DNA of 64,000 nt from Lophium mytilinum (GCA_010093605.1 MU004190.1:1509599-1573598); one strand, 5' to 3'; counted from the first letter of the stretch, positions 36,557 through 50,842 are shown. The notes: generated by a model from the letters alone, not told the origin. A program made the numbers and translations.

Positions 36557-36576
36557 ACAGCCACTCTATTTCCACA

Positions 36577-38077
36577 ATGCTGATTAGATTAGTTGCAATT
36601 CTCGCTGGGTTCGCCTACCTAGCATCGCTGCTTACCAGCGCCTCTGCCGAAGTAACGGCATACATTGCTGGAACAACGTCCATCGAAGCTGTAGCTGCGG
36701 CATGGGCAACAGCAATGGCTGCCGAAGCTGAACTAGAAAACGAGCAGAACAACAGTCAAAAGCCAACTACCAAAGGGGATTCAACGAAGAGCCACTCGTC
36801 GGCATCTCAATCATCGTCAAAATCCTCCTCAACTTCATCGTCCTCTAGTTCTTCGTCCTCTATTTCTCGCCAGACTGAGACTCAATCCGCGATATATAAT
36901 CCACCTGATCCTACTAACATTGCTGCCTACAGAAGCGTTGCGGCAGCAATATGGAAGGGAAAAATCACAGACTATAGCGCGGTCTCTACGGCTTCCCGGT
37001 CTTCCTTGCAGTCGGTATCTTCTACTTTGTCCTCATCGTTCACATCTTCGACTTCCTCTGGATCAAGCTCATCCTTGTCATCGTCTACGCCATCTGGATT
37101 CGTCACCTCAGTAGCCTCCACTACATCATCCATAGTTTCAAGCTCAAGCAGCAGCCAGCCATCGTCCTCCGCCTCAGGAATAGCGTCGTCTACTAGCTTG
37201 AGTCATACTTCGTCTTCCTCATCAGCTATTAGCTCTTCGCAAATAACTTCATCGCCCTCGTCTTCTTCCACCTCCGCTCATGTGCCTTGGGCACATACTG
37301 TAACAAGCAACGGAATGATTTGCGTACTTATCGAAGGCTCAACCGATCCTCAGTGCCGCCCGGAGTCAACCCCAACACCGAACCCAGCCGGCACCAACAT
37401 TGTGAGTTTCCTAGCCCAATGATAAGAACCCCCGCTAATCTGAGTAACAGCACGTAAACACAGGCTGCATAAATATAAACGGTAGCCCCCGCTGCGCAAG
37501 CGGCACGCCATATGAGTCTTCCTACAATGTAGCCTCGCAGAACCAACCCTATTCCACAACGCCGATATACGCCGGCTTCGACGCCACCGATGTCTTCAGT
37601 GAGAACGTGACGCCCGGGTGCTTGCTCTCTGCCCGCTGGCCTGCCAATTATGGCGACGTCTACTTCGGTGACGACAACTGCCTTCACGACTCCAGCGGCG
37701 CGGTAATCTACAACCAGTGCTGCGCTGCCGGGGCCGAGGCTGCTGCGGCCTCCGTCGCTAACCCGTACCGCTCGCCATTGCCGGCTGCGAGCTGCGAGCG
37801 TGATAATGCGATCCTGTATATCAAGTTCCGCATCTGGAGTAAAGATTGGGTGAAGGATGGCGGGGCGGCGCTGAGGCATCAGGTCAGCGGGTGCGGGGCA
37901 TTGACGGGCTGGTATCAATCTGACTCTACGGACCATAAGGGCGACGGGAGCGGGAACAATATTGGGCAATATCAAGCGGATGACTATGTCAGTTTCAATT
38001 TGCCGACCACATTCAAGACTGGGTGTGTGGGGCGAGCGATCAAGAGTGCTGGCGGACCGGATGGGGTCAAGTGCTAG
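36577..38077 (+). CDS. Secreted Ser/Thr-rich protein 2 with Cys-rich C-terminal domain
   Basis: Model: join(36577..37401, 37451..38077), 483 aa. The signal peptide is MLIRLVAILAGFAYLASLL plus a small-residue cleavage region. Residues about 50-250 are dominated by Ser/Thr and probably O-glycosylated. After the 49-bp intron (gtgagt...aacag, branch gctaat) comes a Cys-rich module of about 200 aa (HVNTGCININGSPRC, VTPGCLLSARW, DDNCLHD, NQCCAAG, SCERDNAILYI, VSGCGAL, KTGCVGRA) ending in VKC. It looks like a secreted adhesin or wall protein; the family was not recognised. A tandem arrangement with the preceding Ser-rich gene suggests joint function or duplication, although the folded parts differ. 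Confidence 0.7.
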
Positions 38078-40046
38078 AGCTTGGCTATTGGCATCGTAAG
38101 GTGCTCTGTAAGACTGGAGGGTGTATTATTTAATCAAGATTTGTACATGCATCCGAGGCTCAGAAACGTTCCATAAAAGAATGAGATATCATTAATGCAG
38201 ATGGATATAGCTTAGGAAGCTGGCATGTTTGCACAATATCCATGTATGCTTGCATGAATGTCTATGCTTCTCTTTCTCTTAGCAATGCAAACCCAATTCT
38301 GGTTGATTAGCCTAAGATCTGTCGAGATATTTAGAGGGACATTTATGGTCACGTAGAATAAATATCAAAAGCAATAACATATGGCGATCGCTCATGCTGA
38401 CATCTTTCTTTTCAGCCTAAATTTCAAGCAGCAGCGTGAGGCTTTCGTGGATTGAATGCAATACATTATATCTAGCGTCATTTGGAAGTAAGAAGTTTGG
38501 TGCCCTTAACGCGCTTGCGGACTATTAATTTCCGCCTGCAATGGCCTTGTTCGGCATGAAGACCAAAGCACGCTTACTGATTCCCTACTGGCCCAAATTC
38601 TTGAAGTGATGGTACAGTCGCTTGTTCGAATCTTTGTACTGCAATGACAGAAAGGGCTCTGTAAATTTGTACATAGTTCTAATTGCTTCTCGGAGTCAAT
38701 GGCGACGACAGCTTGCCCTCGTGTCTTCATATTTTTCCTAGGTGACAGGGCTCGTTGAGAACAGTGTGGCAATCTATTCCAACTCCATCTGAGGTGGCCC
38801 GATGAGCTTTCAGGCGTGTTAGGATTACCTTCTTTCGATTCACAATAACATACCAAGGTATCCCAAGGAGTGCCAGGCGAGTGTAAGTAGCCTTAGAGTA
38901 GATCTAGATCTGAAGCATTGGGAAGATTGAAACATGATCATTGATCCGTGGACTGCCATTCCGTGTTTAACGAACCTGGTGGAGACAGCTGATGTTGTGG
39001 AAGCGGCTGCCGGTTTTGAGTTCTCAGATATCGGGTCCTGAGTGTACAATCTATACCGGCTGTGGTGTCCGTCCCTTGCTTGTTCTAGATTCGGAGTAGT
39101 CAGCTAGCCCCTTCTAAAACGAACGCCGCGTCCTCTCGCAATTCTATAACCCATCAGTCCTCCTGTCCACTCTCATGATACCAGAGCTGTGGGCACTGAG
39201 GCAAGCGATGATCCTGAGATTGAGTAGCGCGTTGAATCTGCCGCACGGTCTTCTGTCCAGTCTTTCGTTTGTGTGCATTGTTCCTAGACTTCTTTCTACG
39301 AGCGACAGACCTTCATCGCGCGTTCTTGGGCGACAGGTTCTTGAAAACTTCTGGGAGCGATAGTAAAATGCAACAGAAACATGACCGGCACTCGCGAGAT
39401 TGAGAAAGGGAACCGCCTTGGTTGAAAACTAATTCGTTGCTCTGGCAAGATCACCATTTAACATCGGCTCAGTCCAATTTAGCTACTGTGCCTCGGCCTG
39501 GAAAAGGCACGAAAGGCAAAAGAGCGGCGATGATGATATCCGGTGTAGTATCTTTCAGATATCAGCTGGGCCAACAATGATTTTCCTCTGCCTCACTTTC
39601 ATTTTCGAGAATCTGCTGTGATCCAAGCGGGACAAGGTCGAAGGAAAAGGTCGAACAATGGAGCCCAGCAGCATGTTCTTTCAGCTGAACGTTCATCAGC
39701 GGTTGCTTCCCTGTCTAAGTGTGTAAGGCTCGATCTCGTCCTCATCGTTCGAAGCCGTGAGCAAACGGCGATTAGAGTGGGTCTTCTATAGCCAATCAAA
39801 GCTACCTATGGTGCACGGGCCACAGACCGCTAGCCGCATCAGAAATATGAGGTCGACTTCTCTCGTCCTCACGCTTCTCTTCCTCACTCTCCTCACTTCT
39901 CGCTTTCTTCCTCCTCGCCCGAGATGAGGGCGGGTACAGCTACTACCTAAGCACTCGCATCAACTTTTCACTTTCGGCTCTTGCAGAGGCCGCGACTTTC
40001 ACGAGGTCAACCGCTTTGGCGGTCAAAACCGCAACATTCTAGCAAA
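38078..40046. other. ~2-kb intergenic region
   Basis: Two minus-strand frames (38506-38856 and 38840-39049) look like shadows: no domain, no convincing splice link. 39855-39925 is a strongly pyrimidine-rich tract about 120 bp upstream of the next ATG and is probably core promoter. Confidence 0.5.
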
Positions 40047-43000
40047 ATGAATGACACTCATTCAGCTCATTCCGGGTTGCTCGAGTCACTATTCCACCAC
40101 GTTGTCCTCCCGCCGAGAGTGCCCGGGAAACGCGATGGCAAGCGCGCGGACATCGAGCGAGCTCTCATAGATCGCTTCATCGATGCCAGTAGAGTAATGC
40201 GAACCCTTGCGACCGACGGCCCGCATCGAAAGGCCTGGGAATCTGTGTGCCGCTCACTTCAGACAAGCCGAACTTGTAACGCTGGTGGCAAGCTAGATAA
40301 GACGTCGCTGCGTCGCGAGTTTTGCAGCCTGACCGACCGGGAGACGCTGGTTTTGCATTTGCCCGAACAGAACTGTGGCATTTTGATTCGGAGACGTGGC
40401 GAGTAAGTGGCATGAGAACTCCTTTTGTGATTCACAAAACTAATGCGATTGTGCTATTCAGGATGATCGCCTTCGAAGTTTTCGAGGTCTCCTCGCTCTC
40501 GGCCGACGTGCTCGCATCACCAAACGCTCTAGTCCGGACATTCCCGGGGACATCAGTCATCTTGGATCGCTCCGTCTTCGGCGACGCCTCATTCCAAGAG
40601 GAACTAGCCGCATTTCTACAACAAGCCAGCACCGAGTCTATTAAACGTTTCGCCGCCAAGACCCACAAGGCAGGATCACTCGCCTTCGAAAGCCGTGATA
40701 CCGCGGATCCAGCACTCATCACGAGCATGCTGATGACCTTGCTGGAAGCCAACGGTCGTCGAGTGTACCCACCGTTACTCCGAAAGCGTATACACGATGA
40801 CGTCTGCTGGGAAGATGGAGGCGACCAGCCGTGGAGGAGATCTGAATTCTGGCTTGTTCTCCGGGTCGCCGTGCAACGTGAACTCTGTGTGCTTCTTGGG
40901 GGAGAGATCGGGCGAGCACATTACAAATTCGTGATGTGTGTGCTCCTTGCAAGCCTACTGGATGACACCTTGACTACACTTGATCCGGCATCGGTACATC
41001 TGATCAAGGCTAAGCTGTGTCGCCGGTTAGTCAAACTCGAAGTCGACAAAGATCGAGCCTCCCTAGACCTTCGTCCTGTATACCAGAGTCTATTTGAAAA
41101 CCTTGCAACTCGGTTCGACAAGTCTGTCCAGGATGCAGCGCGAAATATCGAGCTTCGTTGGGAAGCGATGAAGAAATCCATCCGAAGGCCCGTGTATCCA
41201 CTGCCAAAGAGAGCAGATCCGCGAGACGTGGTTCTACAACTTCCAAATTCCAGAGCCTATCTCGAACAAGTTCGGAAAGAAATTCTACGGCCAACACTTA
41301 CCCAATTCTATGATCATGATCAGTTCAGGAAAGATTTCCAGGCTATGTTGGCCTCTAAGAGTCAATTCAAAGCATTTTCAGAGCGACATTTCAATCTGAT
41401 CGATCTGGAGGTCGAAATCCGGACTAGAGTTTGCCAGATCACCGACTCATTGGATCCCACAGTACAGGTAGATGTTACCGCCCGAGATAACTCAGCAAAT
41501 TCAACGAGTTCACCAAACAACTCATTGGATCTGCGCGAAAAACAATGCATCGAGCTGGCAAATCTTATCGATAAGTACATCTCCGTAGTAGGAACCGCAT
41601 ACGACGAGTATGCTGATCGAAAGGGGGAAATGCTTCTGACTGTGATGGAACTTTGGGTAGTTATGGATCAATGCGCGACGAAGAAGTACCCCCTCCTGAA
41701 AGCCTACAACCCTGGATTTCCTCCCGCAATCATGGACGTACTCAATCTACCTCATCTCTCACAGCTCCATCGCCTGAAAGACGTCCAGGAATATGTCGAA
41801 GGAAGGAGAATGCAGCGCGGAGAGAATGATACCATATTCCGGGACCCATCAGAGGATTGTTTTGGAGTCCGATACTACAAGGACTGCCCAATGCTTCATC
41901 GATTGCATGATGAAATCGAGGAAGACGCGCAGAGCGCCCGCGAACAGAAAGAGATTGAGTGGAATGCCTTGAATGCGGAATATGAAATCATGATTAGACA
42001 GATTTCGGAAGCTTCTTGCGTTTTCAGGATCGATGAAAAGTCCTCAGAGCGGTATCACGACACTCGTAATTGTACGAAATGCTTTCTGGAACGTAAGGCA
42101 TGGCGACACCGTATCGAAATACATGAGCATCCGCTCCCGGCAGACGTCAACGCGGCCAGAGCAGTGGTTTTTGAACTTGGAATACCCGAAGGGTTTGCGC
42201 GGTACCGCAACTCAACTTTCACCATAATCGCAAAACTCACTCGATCTGAACCACCTGAAAGAATACAACCACGGATGTCACTTTGCGACTATGCTCCTCT
42301 CAAAGCATATAAGGTCACCGTCGCTCATATCACAGGGGTCCCATTAGCTGGGATTACCCTTGCATCATCAGCAAAAGCATTTATTGACACGCATTACTCG
42401 AAGGTAAGATTTCCCGTGTCTCTGGACGACGTCTGCTTGCCTAGTGGGTTGAAGTATCGTCTGTACGATACTGGGCATCATATCTGGCCAGACAAACAAT
42501 ACCAGAGACCGACCTTACGACATCATTTCAAGCTGAAACTTCCCGCGGAATCCCCATTCGCCGACTTGCAATTGTCACCCGATTTTGCTGCCGACCATTA
42601 TGGGCCGACTTCGAATCAAATTATTGCAAGCCAATCAGTGTGCCCATCTGGAGTCAATAGTCATGAGTTTATGGCCTTTCAGAGTCTCTCCTCAGGCTAC
42701 AATCGTCGGTGGCTGGTGCTACTAATGGAGCTTGGGTCGAGCAATATCAACTTCTCTACTGAAGCCAGCTCATGCATGGTATCGACCGTTGCTCTGCAGG
42801 CTGGACCAGCGGCTGGAAGCGATGTACTCCGCGCTACTCACCGTGTATTTCGGGACGACTCGTTTTGCGAAGAGTTATTAACACAACTCTCGAGCCGTTT
42901 AAGTGGCCTGAAAGCTAATTGGAGGGAGGTATACCTGATGGACATGCTCATCACTCTTATGTTGAGGCTTTGGTCACTATCGGTCAACCGTCATTTCTCC

Positions 43001-46000
43001 GCTAAGGCTTTGGATCTTCTGGCCCAGGCCCGCCTAATCACCTTTGCCTGGTTGTCGGCCCTCAGGAAAGAAGCCGCCACAGCAGTAGATGCAGAAACAT
43101 CCCAGAGAATAACCTCATATGCATTGTGGGCTGCCCTTCTCTGCAAGAGAACATTCGTCGTGTTTGCGGACCAGAATGTGCTCTTAGACCCTGCGTCGAC
43201 TCGCTGTTTCATAGAAAGCTCCATCACAGTCCAGGACAGCTTCGTCGGTAACCCAGGCACATTGGCAAGAACTCTACGATACAGACTCGTCAGCGATCTT
43301 ACGATGACATATAACATGCGCCATATACTTCGGCAGTCCGTCGAGCGTAACCAAAGTTCGCTGCAGATGGCAATCAATACTTTCTGGCCAGTATTTGAGG
43401 CAGGAGCTCCACAGCCTCCGGTTGCATGCGTATTTCTGCAGCCACCATACGAGTGGGTTCTCGAGCTGATCCTAAGCGCCACCAATCAGATGTCACAGCA
43501 AGTTGTTCACTATGCACTACTGTACGGGACTCTTGGAGTGAATGGATGCCCTCTGGGGAAATTACCTGTTCAGTATAGGACACATCCTTTACTTAAGCTG
43601 CTCTTTGGGACGCAAAATCTGCTGGTTTTCAATAGTCAATTGCAGGGTATGTCACACGGTATTGCGCTCGACTTACCTTATAACCACCAAGCCCACATTG
43701 GGTTTCGAGACAACCAGCTCGTTGTCAAGGCACGTGTGAATGGGGCGATCCTGGAATATATTCCCCGTGAGGTATTTGGGAGTGCGTCCAATTTCGACCT
43801 ACCTTTCTCACTAGTAGACAACCGCTTTCATTGGCTCAATCCACGGAGTGGTCTCCTGGAGATTAGGCAAGGTCCAGAACCTTGGAAGTCAAGAGAGAGT
43901 GACTGGGTACTGAATTTGAATACCCGACAGGCACACCGCCGCAAAGTAACCCTAGTCGACCCGCATAGCACTCTTTTTCAGAGCATTGCGCGACAGTTTA
44001 CCTATTTTGAGTATCGCCAACATCTTACAGTATTTCAACCGCCGTTCAGAAATCTGACAGTCGATCTTCGAAGAATGGAACTCTCATTCACAGTCAATCG
44101 GCGGAATCTCTTGGAATGCTCTCAGTTGCAGTCTGAGATTGATCCTAATCAGGATGCCGGCACTTGGTATGGCCTAAACAGTAAGATTGTACTCAGGTCG
44201 ACTTTGAATCCCCGTCAACGAAGCATCATTGTCCCAAAAGGCCCATTGACATGTCGCAAGAACAACGCTCACGTGGCTGTCGATGTCGCAAATGTGTTTG
44301 GCCAGTACGGGACCTATACTATCAACAGCATTCTGGGCCGTCTCGATTGCGCCGCGGAACCGACCTTACTGTATTCGAAAGCCCTCTTTCATGCCTATAC
44401 GGCGTTTGTTTTGCCAGATCCACTGACTGGTCGGACTGGCACCGAGGAGTCGATCAAATATCTCAAATCTGGCTCGTTTCAGCCATGGGAGCCGCTATCG
44501 ATCCACTCATACAATATACTGAAAGACATTGCAAAGCTCAGCCCTCAGAGAGAGTATTATCCCGCAGATCTCCGCTGCATGCAAACCGTCGTCAGTAATC
44601 CTGGCTGCAGTATATCCATTGAGCATCCGGAGTTTCGACAACTTGTGAAATTCATAATTCAAAGATCTGAAGACTTGAGAGTATTCGCGCCTCAGCTAGC
44701 CTCAATTCCCCTCGTTGAGCCACCCGGAAAGTCCCTTCTGGCTGAACGTAGCTTTCTCCGACATAGTCGCTATCATCGATCCATTCTACCCGAAGAGCCG
44801 CAGGTCATCATTGCAGACGTCGAGTATACTGCTAGAGATTCCTGCCCAAGAAGCTATGGTCGATCCAAAGTCTTCGAATGTGCTTCCATTGTCCGGTCCT
44901 GGCCAAATGCTATAAAAACGACTACAGACCTCGCTGGCATTCTCCAGCAATGGCCTATCATCGGGGGATATAACGGGAAATTTGACAAAGTAGTGATTTC
45001 CGACCTCCTTTCTCTCGACATGTCGCGCGAATGGGGCAGGTTGGTCAAAATGTGTCAAGCTTTCGATCCCAAAGACCGTTACCCCCTCATGTTTCTCGCC
45101 TCTCTTCTTGCATTCGCTAAAGATGTAAACATGGACATTGTTCGAACTCTCATCGCGTTTGCCGTATCAAATGACCTAAAATCTCTTACGCCTCCACAGT
45201 GGCCATCGTACAGCCATTTTCGAAAGGACCAACATCCACGAGCGGACCATCTACTCCAGCTGATGAAACCCTGCCGTGAGGCATATACTAACGACATAAA
45301 GGATACGCTCTGGTCTACGTTGAGCTACAAACAACGGAAAAAGTACGAGCTAGAAGAGCTTCAACACGAAGCCCTTGTACAAAAGCAATGTCAATCCTTT
45401 GCAGATTTTTTGCTTACCCAATGGCCATGCATTGAGCCAAATATAACAGGATTTTCCTTGGACATACTGCTTGATTGCGAAATGGCGATGGCGGCAATAA
45501 AGCCTGAGTGGCTTCGATGGTTCCAAAACATTCAGCTCTCAGCTCACGTTTCCCAAGTGCAGGCTATACTTGATCGTCTGCACATTGATATTGAAGTCGA
45601 ACTTCCACGTGGATCATCTGGAACTCAAGCTGTGCTCCCGACGAGAATCCGAGGGGGTGAGGTCCCGACCCTTTTGGATCTGGTCAGTAAGCGCGGTCCG
45701 CGAATCCTTGCTAGCATCGTTCCTGGCACCATTGGGAAGACGCAGGTCGGGGGCACCCTGATCGAACGACCCAATGGTGCTCTTCCCAGTTCCAAGAAGT
45801 CCGAAAAGCCAAGTCTTTCAGTTACGACCGCACCGGCCCTGACGTCGACGAATGAACTAGAACGCGTGATTTCCACTATGACAGCTTCTCAGTCGTTGGT
45901 ACGCCAGCGATATGGTCGGGATCTTGAAGCCAGCCTAGTAGCCTTGAAGAGCCTCTCTCCGGCAACAAGCGATGAAACAGTCCTCAATCCTGCTCAGCTA

Positions 46001-49000
46001 TCCTCCGACATCACAAATGCCAGCAAAATAGTTCATGGGTTGATCGCTGAGATTCGCCAAGCTCTTGAAGCGCACGATTCCCGCTCAAAATGGCTTCGAG
46101 TGGGAGGGCTGACGCCTTGCGACACACGAATCTCGCTTCTCGAACTCTTGAGATCCACAGCACATGCGAAGTTCGGCAAAGGAATGAAGCAGGCATTAGT
46201 TCGATATGCTGTATCTCTTACGAAACTGCAACGCCTCTTGAGAATCCAAGACGCCCTGATCAAGGGGCATAGACAGCGCTTTACGGAGGAGAGAAATAAC
46301 AATGGACACAGCAATTGGCAGCCGCTTGAGCGAACGGATTGGCTTCTCCTCGAAATCGAGTCGGATATTCTGATACGACCACGACAGGTGGATGTCGCAC
46401 TTGCGACTATTTCGCCAGCTTCTCGAGGCAACTCCATCTTGCAGTACCAGATGGGACAAGGAAAGACGAGTGTAATTTTGCCAATGGTGGCAGCCGTCCT
46501 TGCGGATGCGACCCAGCTTTCGAGGATAATAGTGCCTCGCTCCCTGTTGCTGCAAACAGCCCAGATATTTCAAGCCCGCTTAGGCGGCTTGCTTGGACGG
46601 ACAATCTGCCATGTTCCCTTCTCTCGAAAGACTGATACTTCCCCAAAAACATTAGAGAAGTATCACAGCATTCATGAGGAAGCCTTAAAGAAATGCTCAA
46701 TTATACTAGGGCTTCCTGAACACCTCATGTCGTTCCGTTTGAGTGGTTTGCAGAGGATATCGGACGACAAACTCGTGGAAGCTAGCTTGATGGTAAATAT
46801 TCAGCGATGGCTTTCCAGGGTGTCTAGAGATGTTCTTGATGAGTGCGATATTACACTTGCTGTTCGTACACAACTGATCTATCCCTCTGGATCTCAAAGC
46901 GCAGTCGATGGCAACCCATATCGATGGCAAACGGTCGAGGCAGTACTTCGTCTAGTCGATTCGAATTTGACAGCCCTTCGAGATCGTTTTCCTCAAAGCA
47001 TTGAGGTGGTTCGGAGGCCTTCAGGAGGCTACCCATTCATCTACCTCCTTCGAAAGGATGTCGAAGATTCGCTTATTGAACAGCTGGTCAAAGAGATATG
47101 CAGCGGTAGGACATCAGTGCTTCCGGCAACAAAGGAGTGCTCGGAAGACGATCGAGTTGCTATCCAACACTTCATGTCCAAGCCCAAGGTATGCGACGAT
47201 GTGACCAAGCGAGTACACGGAATTTTTCCCGGCAAACCAGCATATCTGCAGATCCTTCATCTCTTGCGGGGCTTGTTCGTCCACAGGATTCTCCTCCTCA
47301 CGCTCAAGAAACGTTGGAACGTCCAATACGGATTAAACCCCCTTAGAGATCCAATTGCTGTCCCGTATCATGCGAAGGGCGTCCCTTCAGCTCAAAGCGA
47401 GTGGGGTCATCCTGACGTATCGATCCTTTTCACTTGCCTCTCATTCTACTATGATGGCCTCACTCTTCCCCAAATCCATCAAAGCCTCGAGCACGTTCTC
47501 AAAGGGGATGATCCTACGACAGAATACGAACGCTGGGCTACCGAGGACCTTCCTGGGTCCTTAAGGGATTGGAACGCAATCAATGTGGACGACGAGGCTC
47601 AGCTAGCCGAAATTCATCATCATGTTCGCTACAATGTCAATGTAATTGATCATTACCTCAACAACTTCGTCTTCCCAAAACACGCCAAGCAGTTCAAGGT
47701 CAAGCTCTCAGCGTCAGCTTGGGACATCCCCTTATTGTCACCGGAGAACGAAATCAAAGCTACCAAATCAAGCTCCAGGCAAGTCAGGAAAGCACTTACT
47801 ACTGGGTTCTCCGGCACAAATGACTCAAGAAATATGCTCCCACTTAACATCAAGCAGGAGGACTTGTCTGGGCTCTGGCATACAAACGCGGAAGTCCTCA
47901 CATTTATGCTCGCCCCTCGTAGCAGGAAATTCTTTGTGACAGCCGACTATTGGGGACGGAGGTTGTCAGAAGTGGATATCTTGAAAAAGCTGGCCGGGAC
48001 AAACATTCGAGTACTCATCGACGCCGGGGCACAAATCTTGGAGCTAGACAATTTGAGCCTCGTGAAAGCGTGGCTTGTCGCTGACCATGAAGCCACCGCC
48101 GCCGTTTACTTCGATACGGATAACAAGGCATGGGTCCTGTATAGACACGGCTATCGGATACCTTTGCTAGCTTCCCCATTCGCCGAAAATCTCAAAGAGT
48201 GTCTAGTATACTTGGATGAGGCACATACACGGGGAACAGATCTTAAACTCCCAACGGATGCAATTGGCGCGCTTACCCTGGGTTTGAATGTTTCCAAAGA
48301 CAGCCTCGCCCAAGCCGCTATGAGGCTAAGACAACTAGGAACCACACAATCAGTTGTCTTCCTTGCTCCTCCAGAAGTACATCAGTCTATCATGGACCTT
48401 GTGCAAAAGAAACACAGCGATCCAGTAGACTCATACGATGTCGTCCAATGGGTTCTTGAACAGACGGTCATAGGCATAGAGCAGCTACAGCCTCTATACT
48501 ACGCGCAGGGTGCAGACTTCTGCCGACGCACTCAAGCAGCTCTAGACAATTCAGACTTCATGGAGGACACCTGTGAGCGCGACGCCTACCTGGCTGTCCT
48601 TCGACAAAAGGAACGACAAACACTGAAAACCCTATACGCGCCCAAAACCTCAAAGGCATCGCCAGATATGACGACATATTGCCCCCCTCTTGCTGTCTTC
48701 AAAGAGCGCTTGGATGTCCAGAGAAGGAGCTTTCAAGACACCGGCAACGCGGTACACGGCTCAGCCTTGGAAGAGGGTAAGATTGCATCTCCAACAATTT
48801 AATTTGGAAGAAGCTTTGCTAACACAGTTTGTAGTTGAGATCGAGAGGGAAGTAGAAGTCGCATACGAAGTCGAGGATGTCAGAGAAGTGCAGAGACCGA
48901 CCCAGTCCATGCCGCTTCCTTTTGGGGGCTTGCACCGAGATCTCACTCGGTTTGTTCAGACTGGACGCTTGTCGGCAGGATCTGCGGCTTTCCAAAATGC

Positions 49001-50005
49001 ATTCCTCGCATTGAGGAGAACCGTAGCGGGTGCAAAGTATGGTGTAGATGCGGAGAGCATGTCGTCGAGGCTCTATGTCTCCATGGAGTTCTCGAGAACA
49101 GTAGCGCTCTACCGACCTGATGACACTTTTCAGGTGAGTTTACTTGGTTAGGGTCACTGAAAGTAGCTAACCTGGGGCAACAGAGACCGGTCAACTTCAT
49201 CCTATGGAGCTCTGTCACGAAGGACTACATGATAATCAGTCCGGAGGAGTGCGAGATTTGTATCGCACTGATTCGGGACATGGCTGAACCACCTACCCAT
49301 CTCCTAAACTATGCCGCGCCAGTCACTCGAAAGATGCTGCGGTTCAACGACTTACGCTTCTATGCAATCCCAGAACTACCTCGTCAATGGAAGGCACCGG
49401 GATGGTTGAAAATTGAGCTTGGAATCATCGCCGGACGTCTCTATTTTGACTGGGATGAGCATAGCAAATTACTTCAGTATCTTGGGGCTGCAGTGGACGA
49501 GGAGGATGAGGAGCTCGAAAACAGCTACACGCATCTACCTTCGTCAGACATATCCGACGGAGACGCTAAAGACGACGACCTTAGACTACGAGAGCAACAG
49601 AAGGGGCAAAAGCGGTTCTCATCGAATCCGCTAGCATTCTTGCACGAGTGGTTAACGGTTCGAAGAAAGGGGCAAGATTTTGAGCAAACGCCGCTCGGTC
49701 ACATCGTGCAAGGAAAGAGCTTGACATCCGCTCACTCGTTCTTTCAAGTAGGTTCGACTGCTTCTAGGGGCCAGAAGCCAATGGCTTCAAACTCGAAGCA
49801 CGTTCGAGGGGCTAGGAACGGTAGGATGAATGGCTCTGATAGCGAGGATGCTGAAGACTTCCTGGACGATGAGTTCTTTGACGCCGAGGAAGGTCCTGAT
49901 GCAGAGTTCAGAGATGAGGATCATGGGTTTGATGAGAGTGGTGAAGTTGGCGGAGCCTTCTTCAACGGCGACGAAGAGTATGTAGAGGCCGGCATGACTC
50001 CGTAG
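40047..50005 (+). CDS. Giant DUF6606-DUF3638-DUF3645 protein (P-loop, putative ubiquitinyl hydrolase)
   Basis: Model: join(40047..40402, 40462..48776, 48835..49133, 49184..50005), 3,263 aa, introns 59, 58 and 50 bp. The N-terminus (LLESLFHHVVLPPRVPGKRD) is the DUF6606 start. At about residue 2114 lies QMGQGKTSVILPMVAAVLAD, a Walker A motif in DUF3638; at about 2702 lies YLDEAHTRGTDLKLP, a DEAH-like Walker B of DUF3645, followed by AAMRLRQLGTTQSVVF. Introns 2 and 3 link conserved blocks: HGSALEE to VEIEREVEV, and DDTFQ to RPVNFILWSS. The last ~100 aa are highly acidic. Database entries often name such proteins ubiquitinyl hydrolase, but the motifs look like a helicase-type ATPase; I see no clear protease triad. 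It fills most of its gene island. Confidence 0.9.
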
Positions 50006-50596
50006 CTCTTCATTTGGCTACTACGGCAGGCTTTGTACTCCCCTAAGACACGATGGGGGAGCGTTGCTATGTCATCATACTTGCCCGAGTCCTGCCAGTA
50101 GTCTAGCTGCAATTATGAGATAGGGCATCGTAGATAGCTTAGCTATGTCAGATACACCCTCCTAGATGTTTTCCCGTTGGCAACGTGTTAGAGTGATGCT
50201 GAGCTCGATGCGACTCTATCAGTCAGTGATCACAACTTACACTCTCGACGGCACCACAACCTCCTTCACGGACTAACGGCTTGCCCATTCGATCTTATCC
50301 TCATGCAAGGATTCAATGTCGGATTTCCATGTCCGGTATAGGCCATACCGGGCACAATTGTGTACATATCGAGCATTGCACGTCGCAGTGTTCTTTTACT
50401 TTGTAAGTACAGCTGCTAAGCTTCGACAGGAAGTACTAGGTTCCCCTATATTTTTCACTGTAACCTTAGCTTCGATGTTCTGTTACCACTTATGTAAAAT
50501 ATGCATGCAGTGCAATAATTTTAACTATTAACCTATAAATAATAACTATTTACTAAAGACTAGAAATACTACTAGATAAACTAATATATATATAGG
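50006..50596. other. 3' flank of the giant gene grading into AT block
   Basis: Normal composition to about 50470, then TA-saturated sequence. Nothing coding. Confidence 0.55.
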
Positions 50597-50842
50597 TGTA
50601 AGTTTATAATAGTATAAGTGTTATATTCTTACGCATAAGAGGCTTAAAAGCTACTAAATAGAAATAGAACCACGAGCGTTTAAAGGTAATATAAGAAAGG
50701 TTAGAGAAAGTTTTTTATAATGTAGTAAATAGTGTCTATATATAAAATTCCATTACTATTAGTATAGAAGAGAACTTAAGTAATGTAATTTTTATCTATT
50801 AATCTATCTATTAATTCTTACACTAATATTATATCTTTAATA
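50597..50842 (+). mobile_element. Solo copia LTR, plus orientation, RIP-mutated
   Basis: 246 bp aligning with the LTR at 56442-56705 (tgtaag start, ctttaata end). The flanking pentamers atagg (50592-50596) and gtagg (50843-50847) differ by one G/A transition, consistent with a RIP-mutated target duplication. Confidence 0.82.

Noticed and set aside
38506-39049. Two adjoining minus-strand frames as a possible two-exon gene
   Set aside because: No intron with good splice signals joins them usefully, and neither translation shows a domain.
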